A stretch of 64,000 bases of DNA. Source: Chloracidobacterium sp. GTDB lineage: Bacteria > Acidobacteriota > Blastocatellia > Pyrinomonadales > Pyrinomonadaceae. Below are positions 28,081-37,087 of the stretch, piece after piece (within the stretch, counting starts at the first letter, position 1; every line of letters begins with the position of its first letter). Below the pieces are notes generated by a model. It was not told where the DNA came from, ran no database searches, and worked only from the letters and a program-made list of their open reading frames with translations. Made by a program: the position numbers and the translations under genes. The stretch covers positions 62,001-126,000 of the forward strand of contig JADJRV010000004.1 of NCBI GenBank assembly GCA_016712045.1. The letters run 5' to 3'.

Positions 28081-29432
28081 ATGACTAAATCAGGCCAATT
28101 ATGGGGCGGACGGTTTGCGGAAAAGCCGCATGAGACGTTTGCCGAATTTAACGATTCGTTCAAATTCGACCGGCGGCTCACGCAAATGGCCTATATGATG
28201 CACGTGATCATGTACAAAGAAAGCCGTGCGATCGTCGAGGGACTGCAAGTATTGCTTGAATCAGCATCGTCGCATGATCTGTGGGACGGTGCTGATGCGG
28301 AGGATGTTCACTCTTTTATTGAAATGAAACTGATCGAAATGATCGGTGATGTCGGCCGCAACTCCACACCGGGCGAAGCCGCAACGACCAGGTCGCAACG
28401 GCATTTCGGCTGTGGCTGCGGGATGAGACGGACACAATATCGGCTTTTATTCGTGATCTACAATCGGAGCTGGTCAATCTCGCCGACCGGCATAAAGACG
28501 CGATCTTGCCGGGATACACACATCTGCAACGTGCCCAGCCGGTGATGTTTGCACACTGGTGTCTCGCCTATTTTGAAATGCTGCGGCGTGACAGCGAGCG
28601 TCTTTTTGACGCGCGAAGGCGGATCAATATTATGCCGCTTGGGTCTGGCGCTCTTGCGGGAACGGGCTTTGCGATAGATCGTGACGCCGTCGCCGCCGAG
28701 TTGGGTTTTGAGAGGATATCGGCAAATAGTCTTGACGCCGTGTCGGATCGGGATTTTGCGGTCGAGTTCACGTCGGCCTGTTCGCTGATAATGGTACATC
28801 TGTCGCGGTTGGCGGAGGATCTGATCTTGTATTGTTCGACCGAGTTTGGTTTTGTGACGTTGAGCGATGCGGTGTCGTCGGGGTCGAGCCTGATGCCGCA
28901 AAAGAAAAATCCCGACGCCCTTGAATTGTTGCGCGGCAAAGCGGGGCGGGTTTTTGGCCATAATATGTCGCTGCTTGCAATGCTCAAAGGGCTGCCGCTT
29001 GCCTATAACAAGGATATGCAGGAGGACAAACAGGCGGTTTTTGATACGGTCGATACGGTGCAGATCTGCTTGCGTGCGGCCGCGATCGTCATCGAAAATG
29101 CTACGGTCAATGAAGAAAAGACGCTTGCGGCGGCGACTAGCGGTTATCTGAACGCTACCGAGCTTGCCGACTATCTGGTTAAAAAAGGCATTCCGTTTCG
29201 CACCGCACACGAAACGGTCGGGCGGATCGTGCTGTTTGCGATGGAACAGGGAAAGGAATTGGACGAACTGACGATCGAGGCTCTTCGCGAGTTTTTGCCG
29301 GAGATCGATGAAGATGTATTTAACGCACTAACTATCGAATCGACACTTGCGGCAAAAAATACGCTTGGCGGAACGTCGCCCGAACGCGTTGCTAATGCTC
29401 TGACGGCGGCAAAGGAATATCTCGAAAAATAA
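28081..29432 (+). CDS. argH: Argininosuccinate lyase (one apparent frameshift)
   Basis: About 451 codons, normal for ArgH. The beginning SGQLWGGRFAEKPHETFAEF and the signature GSSLMPQKKNPDALELLRGK (near 28880-28940) identify the fumarase/aspartase superfamily lyase that releases arginine and fumarate. At about 28360 one A is missing: adding it turns NSTPGEAATT into KLHTGRSRNDQVATAF, the conserved family sequence. This is the clearest single-base error in the window. The next gene begins immediately after the TAA. Confidence 0.92.
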
Positions 29433-29855
29433 ATGGATAAAACTGCCCTATTAGAATCGGTCGCAAACAATGAACTGCTGCAATTTCTCGGCGTTAAGAT
29501 CGAGGTCGCGACAGCCGACCGTGTTGTTTTGACGATGCCCGTTACGTCAAAGGTGCATCAATACACCGGCATCATGAACGGCGGAGTTTCGGTTTATTTG
29601 GCTGAAACGGCAGCTTCGATTGGTGTTGTAGCCGGGTCTGATCTTGAAAAAGTAACGCCAGTCGGCATCGAGATCAACGCCAATCATCTGCGTGCTGTCA
29701 GCAAAGGCATCATCACAGTCGAGGCAACGCCGTTACACACGGGACGTACAATGAGCGTCTGGAAGATAGATATTACCAACGACCGCGGCAAACTCGTCTG
29801 CACATCGCGGATCACGCTGCTCATCCAAAAACGCGTCGCTTACCAACCGGGATAA
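29433..29855 (+). CDS. PaaI-type hotdog thioesterase
   Basis: 140 residues with the single hotdog domain. The motif HQYTGIMNGGVSVYLAETAAS near 45-65 corresponds to the PaaI HGG-x-acidic active-site region, with Asn-Gly-Gly and a Glu. GIEINANHLRAV follows as in 4-hydroxybenzoyl-CoA/PaaI thioesterases. Such enzymes hydrolyse acyl-CoA thioesters; the acyl group here is unknown. The start codon abuts the argH stop, so it is co-transcribed with arginine biosynthesis without an obvious metabolic link. Confidence 0.85.
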   Translation: MDKTALLESVANNELLQFLGVKIEVATADRVVLTMPVTSKVHQYTGIMNGGVSVYLAETAASIGVVAGSDLEKVTPVGIEINANHLRAVSKGIITVEATPLHTGRTMSVWKIDITNDRGKLVCTSRITLLIQKRVAYQPG

Positions 29856-29861
29856 GATATT

Positions 29862-29928
29862 GCCCGCGAAATACACGAAAAGCACGAAAATAAGATTTGT
29901 TTTTGTGTGTTTCGTGTATTTCGTGGGC
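29862..29928. repeat. Palindromic CGAAATACACGAAA element
   Basis: Arms of 19 bases (29862-29880 and 29910-29928) match at 18 positions around a loop that itself contains CACGAAAA and TTTTTGTG words. The hairpin fills the gap between the thioesterase and tilS and ends 12 bases before the tilS start. It could also terminate the argH transcript. Confidence 0.8.
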
Positions 29929-29940
29929 TAAACTCTTTTT

Positions 29941-30972
29941 GTGCATTCATTTGTCCGAAATCTGATCACCGAATGGCGGCGGCTCGATCTGCCGTTTGAA
30001 GGCGGTACTATCGTCGTCGCGGTTTCGGGCGGGGCGGATTCGGTTAGTTTGCTGCTTGCGATCCATGATCTAACTCAGCGTAAAAAGCTCGGGCATCGTA
30101 TTGTCGCAGCGCATTTTGATCACGGGCTGCGCGGTGCCGAAAGCGATGCGGATGCTGAGTTTGTCCGTGACTTAACAACAAATCTCGGTGTCGAATTGTC
30201 GATAAAACGCGGCAAAGTCTCGATGAAAGGCAATCTCGAGCAAAACGCCCGCGATGAACGATATGTATTTCTCACCGAAACCGCAAAGAACCTCGATGCC
30301 TTTGCCGTTCTAACGGGCCACACGATCAATGACCAAGCCGAAACTTTTCTGTTAAATCTTATTCGCGGAAGCGGTGTTGCGGGGCTTGCGGGAATGAGAA
30401 CAGTGAGACCGTTGGGAGTGGAGGAGTGGAGGAGTGGGGGAGTTGGGGAGTCGGAAGATGCCCCTCTACTCCCGCCCTCCTCTACTCCGCCACTTCTTAT
30501 CCGTCCGCTCCTGACCTGGGCAAAACGCGCCGACACCGAAGCGTTTTGTCACGCGATGAATATAGTTTATCGCCGGGATTCGATGAATGACGACACATTG
30601 TACAAGCGTGTGCAGATACGTAAGGTTTTGCTGCCGATGCTTGCGGACATGAACCCGAATATCGTCGAAACGCTCGCGAATACCGCCGCATTAATGCAGG
30701 CGTCGGTTGAAAATTCAAAAGACAGCAACCAGATTGAGCCGCCGGACGAATTGATATTGAGCGAGGTAAAAGATCTGCCGGTTTCAGAAGTAAATTTGCT
30801 CATTCGCGCCTGGTTAAAGCGGCATCGTGGAACTACGCGGGCATTACAACTGAAACATATAGATGCGGTTAGTCGTTTGATATTGAGCACCAAGAGCGGC
30901 AGGGCTGCCGAATTGCCGGGCGGCGGGCGTGTTGTGAAATCGGCGGGCAAGCTGGTTTATGAAGAAAATTAG
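29941..30972 (+). CDS. tilS: tRNA(Ile)-lysidine synthetase with in-frame insertion
   Basis: 343 residues starting at GTG 29941. The N-type PP-loop SGGADS lies at 29-34, and HFDHGLRGAESDADAEFV and GHTINDQAETFLLNLIRGSG are diagnostic of TilS. The enzyme converts the wobble cytidine of tRNA-Ile(CAU) to lysidine so that it reads AUA. Residues about 157-186 are a foreign insertion encoded by the repeat at 30414-30497, between GMRTVRP and LLIRPLLTWAKRA. The C-terminal domain is shorter than in E. coli. ftsH follows, a common order in bacteria. Confidence 0.93.
   Translation: MHSFVRNLITEWRRLDLPFEGGTIVVAVSGGADSVSLLLAIHDLTQRKKLGHRIVAAHFDHGLRGAESDADAEFVRDLTTNLGVELSIKRGKVSMKGNLEQNARDERYVFLTETAKNLDAFAVLTGHTINDQAETFLLNLIRGSGVAGLAGMRTVRPLGVEEWRSGGVGESEDAPLLPPSSTPPLLIRPLLTWAKRADTEAFCHAMNIVYRRDSMNDDTLYKRVQIRKVLLPMLADMNPNIVETLANTAALMQASVENSKDSNQIEPPDELILSEVKDLPVSEVNLLIRAWLKRHRGTTRALQLKHIDAVSRLILSTKSGRAAELPGGGRVVKSAGKLVYEEN
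30414..30497. repeat. Inverted-repeat GGAGTGGAGGAG element inside tilS
   Basis: Left arm of 36 bases from about 30415 and right arm 30461-30497 are inverted copies matching at 28 of 36 positions around a short loop. The reading frame passes through without a stop. Read on the opposite strand the element encodes SGGVEEGGSRGA, nearly the peptide encoded by the copy in the GH92 gene. Confidence 0.8.
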
Positions 30973-31117
30973 GTTGAATATTGTCGGGCGCACAACTAGA
31001 ATCAAAGGTTAGGGTTATGACACGGGACGCATCGTTTGAGAACAACGTCCCGGCAGCGGCTTTCATCAAAGTAAGGCTGGTAGTTAGACAGGTGAAAGTT
31101 GATTTGGAGGCTATAAA

Positions 31118-33037
31118 TTGAGTTCTAAGGGAAAACAAGTTTTATTGTGGCTGATGATCATTTCGAGTGCGTTGGTATTCGTGTGGTATCTACAGTCAAA
31201 ACAAGCACCGCAGACAAAGGATCTATCTTTTGACGCGGCTCTCACACAGATCAAAAACAAGGACATCAAAGAGGTCACTGTAAAACAGGACACTCTCGAG
31301 CTCGTCAGCAAGAGCGACGTAAAATTTACGGCAAAGCTTGACCTGAGCGACTCGACCCGTGACCAGATCTTTGCTGCGGCAAAAGATACTGACACGGTAA
31401 TCAAGCTTGAGGCCCCGTCAACCGGGCTAGGTTGGCAGGTGCTGATATCGCTGCTGCCATTTGTGTTGCTGATGGGCTTTTTGGCCTTTACGCTCAGACA
31501 GATGCAGGCCGGCGGCAACAAGGCTCTATCGTTTGGCAAGTCAAAGGCAAAGCTGCTCAATAACCAGCAAAAACGCGTCACATTTAAGGACGTTGCCGGT
31601 GTCGACGAAGCCAAAGAAGAGCTGCAAGAGATCATCGAATTTCTAAAAGACCCGCAAAAGTTTCAAAAGCTGGGCGGCAAGATCCCTAAGGGCGTGCTGA
31701 TGGTGGGCCCTCCAGGCACCGGTAAGACCTTGCTTGCAAAGGCGATCGCTGGCGAGGCGAACGTGCCGTTTTTCTCGATCTCGGGATCGGATTTTGTCGA
31801 GATGTTTGTCGGCGTCGGTGCGAGCCGCGTTCGCGACCTGTTTGAACAGGGCAAGAAAAATGCTCCGTGTATCATCTTTATCGATGAGATCGACGCGGTC
31901 GGACGCCATCGCGGTGCGGGCTTAGGCGGCGGACACGATGAGCGCGAACAGACGCTTAATCAATTGCTCGTCGAAATGGACGGTTTTGAATCGAACGACG
32001 GCGTTATCCTCGTTGCCTCGACCAATCGGCCTGACGTGCTTGATCCCGCATTACTTCGTCCGGGTAGATTTGACCGTCGTGTTGTCGTCGGACGTCCTGA
32101 CGTTCGCGGCCGCGAAGGTATTTTGAAAGTTCACACGCGTAAGATACCGCTTGATGAGGGTGTCGATGTCAATGTAATTGCACGCGGCACGCCGGGATTC
32201 ACGGGTGCCGATCTTGCAAATATCGTTAACGAAGCTGCGCTAAACGCTGCTCGTTACAATAAAAAAGTTGTCGGCATGGCCGATTTTGAGATCGCCAAAG
32301 ACAAGGTGATGATGGGCGCCGAGCGTAAGTCGATGGTCATTTCCGACGAGGAAAAACGCATCACCGCTTATCACGAGGCCGGCCACACGCTGGTTGGGCT
32401 AAAGGTGCCAAACGTCGATCCGGTCCATAAGGTGACGATCATCCCGCGCGGAATGGCGCTCGGTGTGACGATGTATCTGCCGGAAAAAGACCGCTTGAGT
32501 GCGACTAAAGAGTATTTGCTTGGGCAGATCGCGATGGCGATGGGCGGGCGTATCGCCGAGGATGTTTTCATCGGCAGCATCACGACTGGTGCCGCAAACG
32601 ACATCGAAAAGGCGACCGAGGTTGCCCGTGCGATGGTCTGCGAATACGGTATGAGCGAACTGGGGCCGCTGACGTTTGGCAAAAAAGAGGAGCAGATATT
32701 CCTCGGTCGTGAGATATCGCAGCACCGTGATTACTCAGAGGACACGGCGATCAAGATCGATCTCGAGGTCAGACGCATCGTTGCCGAGCAATATGCGCGT
32801 GCGGAAAAGATCATCAAGGAAAACCGCGAGTCGCTCATCAATATTGCCGAGGCTCTGCTCGAACACGAGACGCTCGACGCCGTGATGATCCGCCGCGTAA
32901 TGGCCGGATTGCCGCTCGACCCTGTTGAGAGGCAGTCAACGAGCAAGGACGATGATTCGACCGAGACGGAAGATTCGGCGACTATTAAAGGGCAGATCTT
33001 ACCGCCTATTACCGGAAATGATCCGGTCGCGGCCTGA
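31118..33037 (+). CDS. ftsH: ATP-dependent zinc metalloprotease FtsH
   Basis: 639 residues. Two membrane helices (about 8-24 and 106-124) flank a periplasmic domain. The AAA+ module has Walker A GPPGTGKT at 197-204, Walker B IIFIDEIDA and an SRH region. The zinc site HEAGH is at 419-423. FtsH degrades membrane and regulatory proteins. The start is TTG at 31118, supported by GGAGG eight bases upstream and by the conserved SSKGKQVLLW beginning. The 145-base gap from tilS contains a GGGACG/CGTCCC hairpin but no clear promoter. Confidence 0.96.
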   Translation: MSSKGKQVLLWLMIISSALVFVWYLQSKQAPQTKDLSFDAALTQIKNKDIKEVTVKQDTLELVSKSDVKFTAKLDLSDSTRDQIFAAAKDTDTVIKLEAPSTGLGWQVLISLLPFVLLMGFLAFTLRQMQAGGNKALSFGKSKAKLLNNQQKRVTFKDVAGVDEAKEELQEIIEFLKDPQKFQKLGGKIPKGVLMVGPPGTGKTLLAKAIAGEANVPFFSISGSDFVEMFVGVGASRVRDLFEQGKKNAPCIIFIDEIDAVGRHRGAGLGGGHDEREQTLNQLLVEMDGFESNDGVILVASTNRPDVLDPALLRPGRFDRRVVVGRPDVRGREGILKVHTRKIPLDEGVDVNVIARGTPGFTGADLANIVNEAALNAARYNKKVVGMADFEIAKDKVMMGAERKSMVISDEEKRITAYHEAGHTLVGLKVPNVDPVHKVTIIPRGMALGVTMYLPEKDRLSATKEYLLGQIAMAMGGRIAEDVFIGSITTGAANDIEKATEVARAMVCEYGMSELGPLTFGKKEEQIFLGREISQHRDYSEDTAIKIDLEVRRIVAEQYARAEKIIKENRESLINIAEALLEHETLDAVMIRRVMAGLPLDPVERQSTSKDDDSTETEDSATIKGQILPPITGNDPVAA

Positions 33038-33059
33038 GGCCAAGTCAGAAGGTAAAAGG

Positions 33060-33110
33060 AAAAAGGCAAAAGTGAGATATTTTCTTTACTTTTGCCTTTT
33101 TACTTTTTAC
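33060..33110. repeat. AT-rich inverted repeat of the GGCAAAAG family after ftsH
   Basis: AAAAAGGCAAAAGT (33060-33073) and ACTTTTGCCTTTTT (33088-33101) are perfect inverted 14-mers. The right side extends to a 22-base word (33089-33110) whose reverse complement is at 63902-63923. It may also terminate the ftsH message. Confidence 0.85.
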
Positions 33111-33120
33111 TTTTGCATTT

Positions 33121-33964
33121 ATGAAGTACTGGCAGACATCACGTCGAAAAATATCGCTCGAGCAGCCGCTGGTGATGGGCATACTAAATGTCACGCCAGA
33201 CAGCTTTTCTGATGGCGGTGAGTTTTGTCGGTTGATGATGCCCTGCGTCATGCCGAGGCGATGATCGCAGATGGAGCCGATATCATCGACGTCGGCGGCG
33301 AATCGACGCGGCCGGGCAGCGGGCAAGTTTCGGGTGACGACGAGATACATCGTGTCGTGCCTGTGATCGAGGCAATTACTAAGAGGTTTGATACGCCTGT
33401 CTCGATCGATACGACCAAATCGGAAGTTGCTGTCGCGTCGGTCGATGCGGGGCTGAGATCATCAACGACATTTCAGGATTGCGGTTTGATGAAGGGATCG
33501 CCGCCGTTGCGGCACGGACAAATGCGGGGCTTGTTCTGATGCATTCGCGCGGGGATTTTTTGACGATGCATAGCCAGCCGCCGGTCGAGGATATTGTCGC
33601 TGATGTCACAGCCGGCCTCGCTCGTGCGCTCGAGATAGCCATGGCTCACGGTGTTCGCTGCGAACAGATCGCTGTCGATGTCGGAATCGGGTTTGGTAAG
33701 ACGCAGGAGCAGAATTTAGAGTTACTAGCGAAACTTGATAATATCGTAAGCGAATTCAAAGCGTATCCGATGTTGATCGGCACTTCGCGGAAATCTTTTC
33801 TGACGCGTATTCTCGGCAATGTTTCGCCGACAGAACGAACGGGCGGCAGCCTTGCGACGGCACTGGTCGCGATCCGCAATGGCGCAAAGATCTTACGGGT
33901 CCATGACGTTCGGGAAACGGTCAGTGCGATCAAAACTACGGTTGCTATTTCGGGGGTTAAATAA
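33121..33964 (+). CDS. folP: Dihydropteroate synthase (two apparent frameshifts)
   Basis: About 281 codons from the ATG at 33121. The start region has MGILNVTPDSFSDGG, the first pterin-site signature. After a shift near 33222 come GADIIDVGGESTRPGSG and VSIDTTKSEVA. After a second shift near 33452, in the DAGAEIINDISGLRFDE region, come VLMHSRGD, GFGKTQEQN, IGTSRKSFL and a late RVHDV. It condenses p-aminobenzoate with the pterin diphosphate in folate synthesis and is the sulfonamide target. Motif order and length are normal once joined. The start codon touches the repeat element upstream. Confidence 0.88.
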
Positions 33965-33965
33965 C

Positions 33966-34638
33966 ATGAAGATATTGATGACGTTGGCGTTGGTATTCGT
34001 AACACTGTCTTTCTTTACAGCCGTCTATGCTGATGTGCCGCCCGATGCAGGCTACAAACGCATCACGCAAAAGCTCGTGATCGAGCCTAAGGACGACTTT
34101 GCGGACTATCGCTTCTTTATCAAAGTCGGTGCGGATCTGAAAGAATATGTTCTGAAAAAAGACCAGCTTACGACCATCGAATCGATGGGCGGCGGAGCTT
34201 GGTATCGTAACGGCAAGTTTCTCGCCGTTCCCAAAAAAGCGCTGATCGGTCTAAGCGAAACTGCGACGGATCAAAGGTTAAATCCCTTGCAGCAAGCTAT
34301 TTACGACGACAAAGTACCGGGTACGATAGTGCTTGGTTGAGCATGGCTTTATTCGCGATGTGCCGACAGCCGAAGCAGCAGGAGCAAAAGATCCTGTTTA
34401 TCGTCTGGAAAAGGATACAGAGAAAGGTATAAAAGCGACACCTGTTACGGGCAGCCAAAACAGCAATAAGGCCGGCAACACGCAGGGCTCATACTATTCG
34501 ACCGAACCGAAAACGCCTGAGTTTTGGGCGACGGTTGTAGGCGGCATATTGCTCACGCTCGCGTTTATCTGCCTCGGCGTTTTTGCCATTCGCCGTTCTA
34601 AGATGAAAAGCATCGGCTTTGACGCCACAACAAAATGA
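33966..34638 (+). CDS. Exported protein with C-terminal membrane anchor, unknown function (apparent frameshift)
   Basis: The ATG at 33966 opens a signal peptide (MKILMTLALVFVTLSFFTAVYA) followed by a domain with VPPDAGYKRITQKLVIEPKD and YRFFIKVGADLKEYVLKKD. The frame stops at 34340, but the overlapping next frame continues VEHGFIRDVPTAEAAGAKDP without its own start signal and ends with a membrane helix (FWATVVGGILLTLAFICLGVFAI) and a basic tail. I read one gene of about 224 codons with a shift near 34335. It overlaps lptE by four bases (ATGA), so an envelope role is plausible. Confidence 0.65.
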
Positions 34639-35186
34639 AATATCTCAGAGTCTTACCGCTTGCTTTTACCCTATTTCTCGTCTCAGGCTTTACCGAGTGT
34701 TATAAGCCAGTGACCAATTCCGGCTTGCCTAAAAACGTTAAAACGATCGCCGTCCCGGCGTTTCAGTTTGAGGCAAAGGGCCTGCGGTACAAGATCGAAT
34801 CACGATTTACCGACGCTGTCAGCCGCGAGATCATCCGCCGCGGCAACGGGTTAAAGGTGCAAGGTTCGCGTACCGGTGCTGATGCGGTGCTTGAGGGAAC
34901 GATCCGTGATTTTGCATTCTCCGGGGTTCTGCTCGACAGCCAGGGTCGCGCCCGCGTGTATGAGGTGACGATCGTGACCGCAGTGACGATCCGTGATGTG
35001 CGAAACAATACGATCCTCTACGACAACCAAAATTTTACATTTCGTGACTCATTTGAATTTACAAACGACCCGCGATCATTCTTTAACGAAGAAGACCCGG
35101 CTGTCGAACGCATGGCCAGGGCATTTGCCGAAGCCGCCGTCTCTGCATTCGTTAACGGCATTGGGGTAAAAGAAGAAAAGAAATAA
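34635..35186 (+). CDS. lptE: LptE-like LPS-assembly protein
   Basis: 183 residues with an N-terminal signal (LRVLPLAFTLFLVSGFTECY). The domain shows VKTIAVPAFQFEAKGLRYKI, SREIIRRG, GADAVLEGTIRDFAF and a C-terminal AFAEAAVSAFVNGIG helix, the LptE (RlpB-like) pattern. LptE plugs the LptD barrel that inserts lipopolysaccharide in the outer membrane. The cysteine at residue 22 could be lipidated but lies after an unusual GFTE rather than a standard lipobox. The gene overlaps its upstream neighbour by four bases. Confidence 0.8.
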   Translation: MKYLRVLPLAFTLFLVSGFTECYKPVTNSGLPKNVKTIAVPAFQFEAKGLRYKIESRFTDAVSREIIRRGNGLKVQGSRTGADAVLEGTIRDFAFSGVLLDSQGRARVYEVTIVTAVTIRDVRNNTILYDNQNFTFRDSFEFTNDPRSFFNEEDPAVERMARAFAEAAVSAFVNGIGVKEEKK

Positions 35187-35271
35187 AGAGGTTTCTCCAC
35201 AGATGAACACATCGGGAAAGAGGGGGTGCGGGTCGTTGCCTCCGGGTTATCCGGCGTGTAGCTAAATTCTA

Positions 35272-36315
35272 ATGGCCTTGACCCGAGAACAGCTTAGAAA
35301 TCAGCTAAAACAGCGTGAGATCGCACCTGTTTATGTGCTGTTTGGCGCTGAGACATATCTGCGTGACTTGGCTTCAAAGACCATCGCCGACCTATCTTTT
35401 GCCGAAGGGGATTTCCGTGATTTTAATGATACTTCGTTTAGCCTGAACGCTGACGGTAATCTCAAACAGGCTCTTGCCGTAGCCGAGCAGTTGCCGATGA
35501 TGGCGTCGCGACGGGTGGTGCGGATCATGGATATTCGCATTTCAGCGACCGGCTATCGCGACACCATTACCGAAGACCACGAGGCGATGCTGAGTGCATA
35601 TTTCGCTGACCCTTCGCCAACATCGACGGTTATATTCATTGCGGACGACCTCAACGGCGTGCGGAAAATGGGCAAGCTGCTGCGTGATAAGACGACAGCG
35701 GTTGAGTTCAAACCGCTTGAGGATGCTGAGTTAGCTGATTGGGCACGAAGCGAATTTCGTAAAACGGGAGCTGAGATTGACGGGGCGACATTAAATAGTT
35801 TTATCACTCGGATCGGGCCAAATGTCTGCCGCCTCAACAATGAGATAAGCAAGCTTGCGACTGCGGCTCTGCCGGGGAAAGTTGTGACCGACGAGCTGAT
35901 CGAAGAGCTTGTGCCCAACAGCCGCGAGATCGACAATTTTGAGCTGACAAAACAGCTTGTCGCAGGACGGCGTTCATCGGCGATCAATTTGCTGAGAAAG
36001 ATACTCGATGACGGAGCCGAGCCGCTGGCTCTGCTTGGGCTGATCGCCTACAACTACCGCCGCTTGCTTATGGCAAAAGATATGATGGAACGGGGCGTCG
36101 ACCGCCGCGAGGTCGCGAATGTGGTCAAGTTGCGATACAACGACCAAGAGCCATTTCTGGCAGCGGCCCGCCGCGTCGAAATGAAAAAGCTCGTCTCCGC
36201 AATTCAAAAACTCGCCAAAACAGACCTCGCCATAAAAACGTCGATCGGCGGCAGCGGCCCGGTGGGCGCACGTTTGCAGATCGAGATGCTCGTCTGCGAG
36301 CTTGCTCTTTTGTAA
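35272..36315 (+). CDS. holA: DNA polymerase III delta subunit
   Basis: 347 residues. The start APVYVLFGAETYLRDLASK and middle segments VIFIADDLNGVRKMGKLL and LNNEISKLATAALPG, with late LLGLIAYNYRRLLMAKDM, match the HolA clamp-loader subunit that opens the beta clamp. In acidobacteria, as elsewhere, lptE commonly precedes holA, as here. TTGCCT (35236-35241) and TAGCTA (35259-35264) with 17 bases between could be a promoter for a leaderless message, but this is weak. Confidence 0.92.
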   Translation: MALTREQLRNQLKQREIAPVYVLFGAETYLRDLASKTIADLSFAEGDFRDFNDTSFSLNADGNLKQALAVAEQLPMMASRRVVRIMDIRISATGYRDTITEDHEAMLSAYFADPSPTSTVIFIADDLNGVRKMGKLLRDKTTAVEFKPLEDAELADWARSEFRKTGAEIDGATLNSFITRIGPNVCRLNNEISKLATAALPGKVVTDELIEELVPNSREIDNFELTKQLVAGRRSSAINLLRKILDDGAEPLALLGLIAYNYRRLLMAKDMMERGVDRREVANVVKLRYNDQEPFLAAARRVEMKKLVSAIQKLAKTDLAIKTSIGGSGPVGARLQIEMLVCELALL

Positions 36316-36322
36316 TAACCTT

Positions 36323-37054
36323 TTAGATCGACGCCAGGCCTGACGCCCGATTAAAATGGTTGTAGAGATCGTTGTAATCGCCCAATGAACGATTGAGTAT
36401 CAGGGGCAGCTGGGCGATGTCGTTGGTGTTTACGATCAGGTTGAGATTACGTAAAAACCCGTCGTGGGCGTTCATCGTTGTACCCTCATCCTCAAGCGAA
36501 ATGAGAAACAGACGCCGGCGCTCCGATGAATACATCGCGTTGGCTTTTTGCTGGATCACCGCAGCACCGCCCATCTCGGCGGCAAAATCCGGCGAAAATA
36601 TTAGTATCTCGGTCTTACCCTCGCGCAGGCGTTCATTCGCCTGTGCAGGAGTCTGAGCAACATAGACCTTATATCCCGACTTAGCGAGCAGCTTGGCTGT
36701 CTCGTCTGATTTTTCGCCTAAACATAGCAATATCCGACGAGGCTTTTCGTCGCCATCGTCGTCGCTTTCCATCACGGCTTTTTCAGACTGAAGAGCGTTC
36801 ATCAGGGTGCGGAGAGCGCTGTTGATCTGAATATCATTTTCCTTTGCCGCAAAATCGGTCGGGCTGTCAGCGGTCGGAGCTGCCGGCTTGTTGGCGGCCA
36901 ACTGATCGACCGTCGAGAGGCCCTTGCCGGACGCATCTTTTTGAACGCGGAGCAGATTTTGGCAACGTGGACAGCGAACCGAAAAGTTCCCGGTAGGGAT
37001 CTTTGATTCGTCTAACTGTAGAGAAACAGAGCAATTATCGCAGCGGATTATCAT
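36323..37054 (-). CDS. Zinc-ribbon protein with response-regulator-like domain
   Basis: 243 residues. The N-terminus MIIRCDNCSVSLQL...VRCPRCQNLLRV is an MJ0042-type zinc ribbon with CxxC pairs at 5/8 and 29/32. After a variable linker, residues about 110-235 read as a receiver-like alpha/beta fold (RILLCLGEKSDETAKLLAKS, KTEILIFSPDFA), but the acidic pocket typical of phosphorylation is incomplete. The family is often annotated as a hypothetical zinc-ribbon domain protein of myxobacteria and acidobacteria. It lies 33 bases after pilT and may act with type IV pili. Confidence 0.7.
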   Translation of the reverse strand: MIIRCDNCSVSLQLDESKIPTGNFSVRCPRCQNLLRVQKDASGKGLSTVDQLAANKPAAPTADSPTDFAAKENDIQINSALRTLMNALQSEKAVMESDDDGDEKPRRILLCLGEKSDETAKLLAKSGYKVYVAQTPAQANERLREGKTEILIFSPDFAAEMGGAAVIQQKANAMYSSERRRLFLISLEDEGTTMNAHDGFLRNLNLIVNTNDIAQLPLILNRSLGDYNDLYNHFNRASGLASI

Positions 37055-37087
37055 GGTAGTGAATAGTGAACGGTGATTGGTAAGTAG

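Noticed and set aside
28360..28545. Programmed frameshift in argH
   Set aside because: No slippery heptamer or downstream pseudoknot; one missing A restores the family sequence, so an error is simpler.
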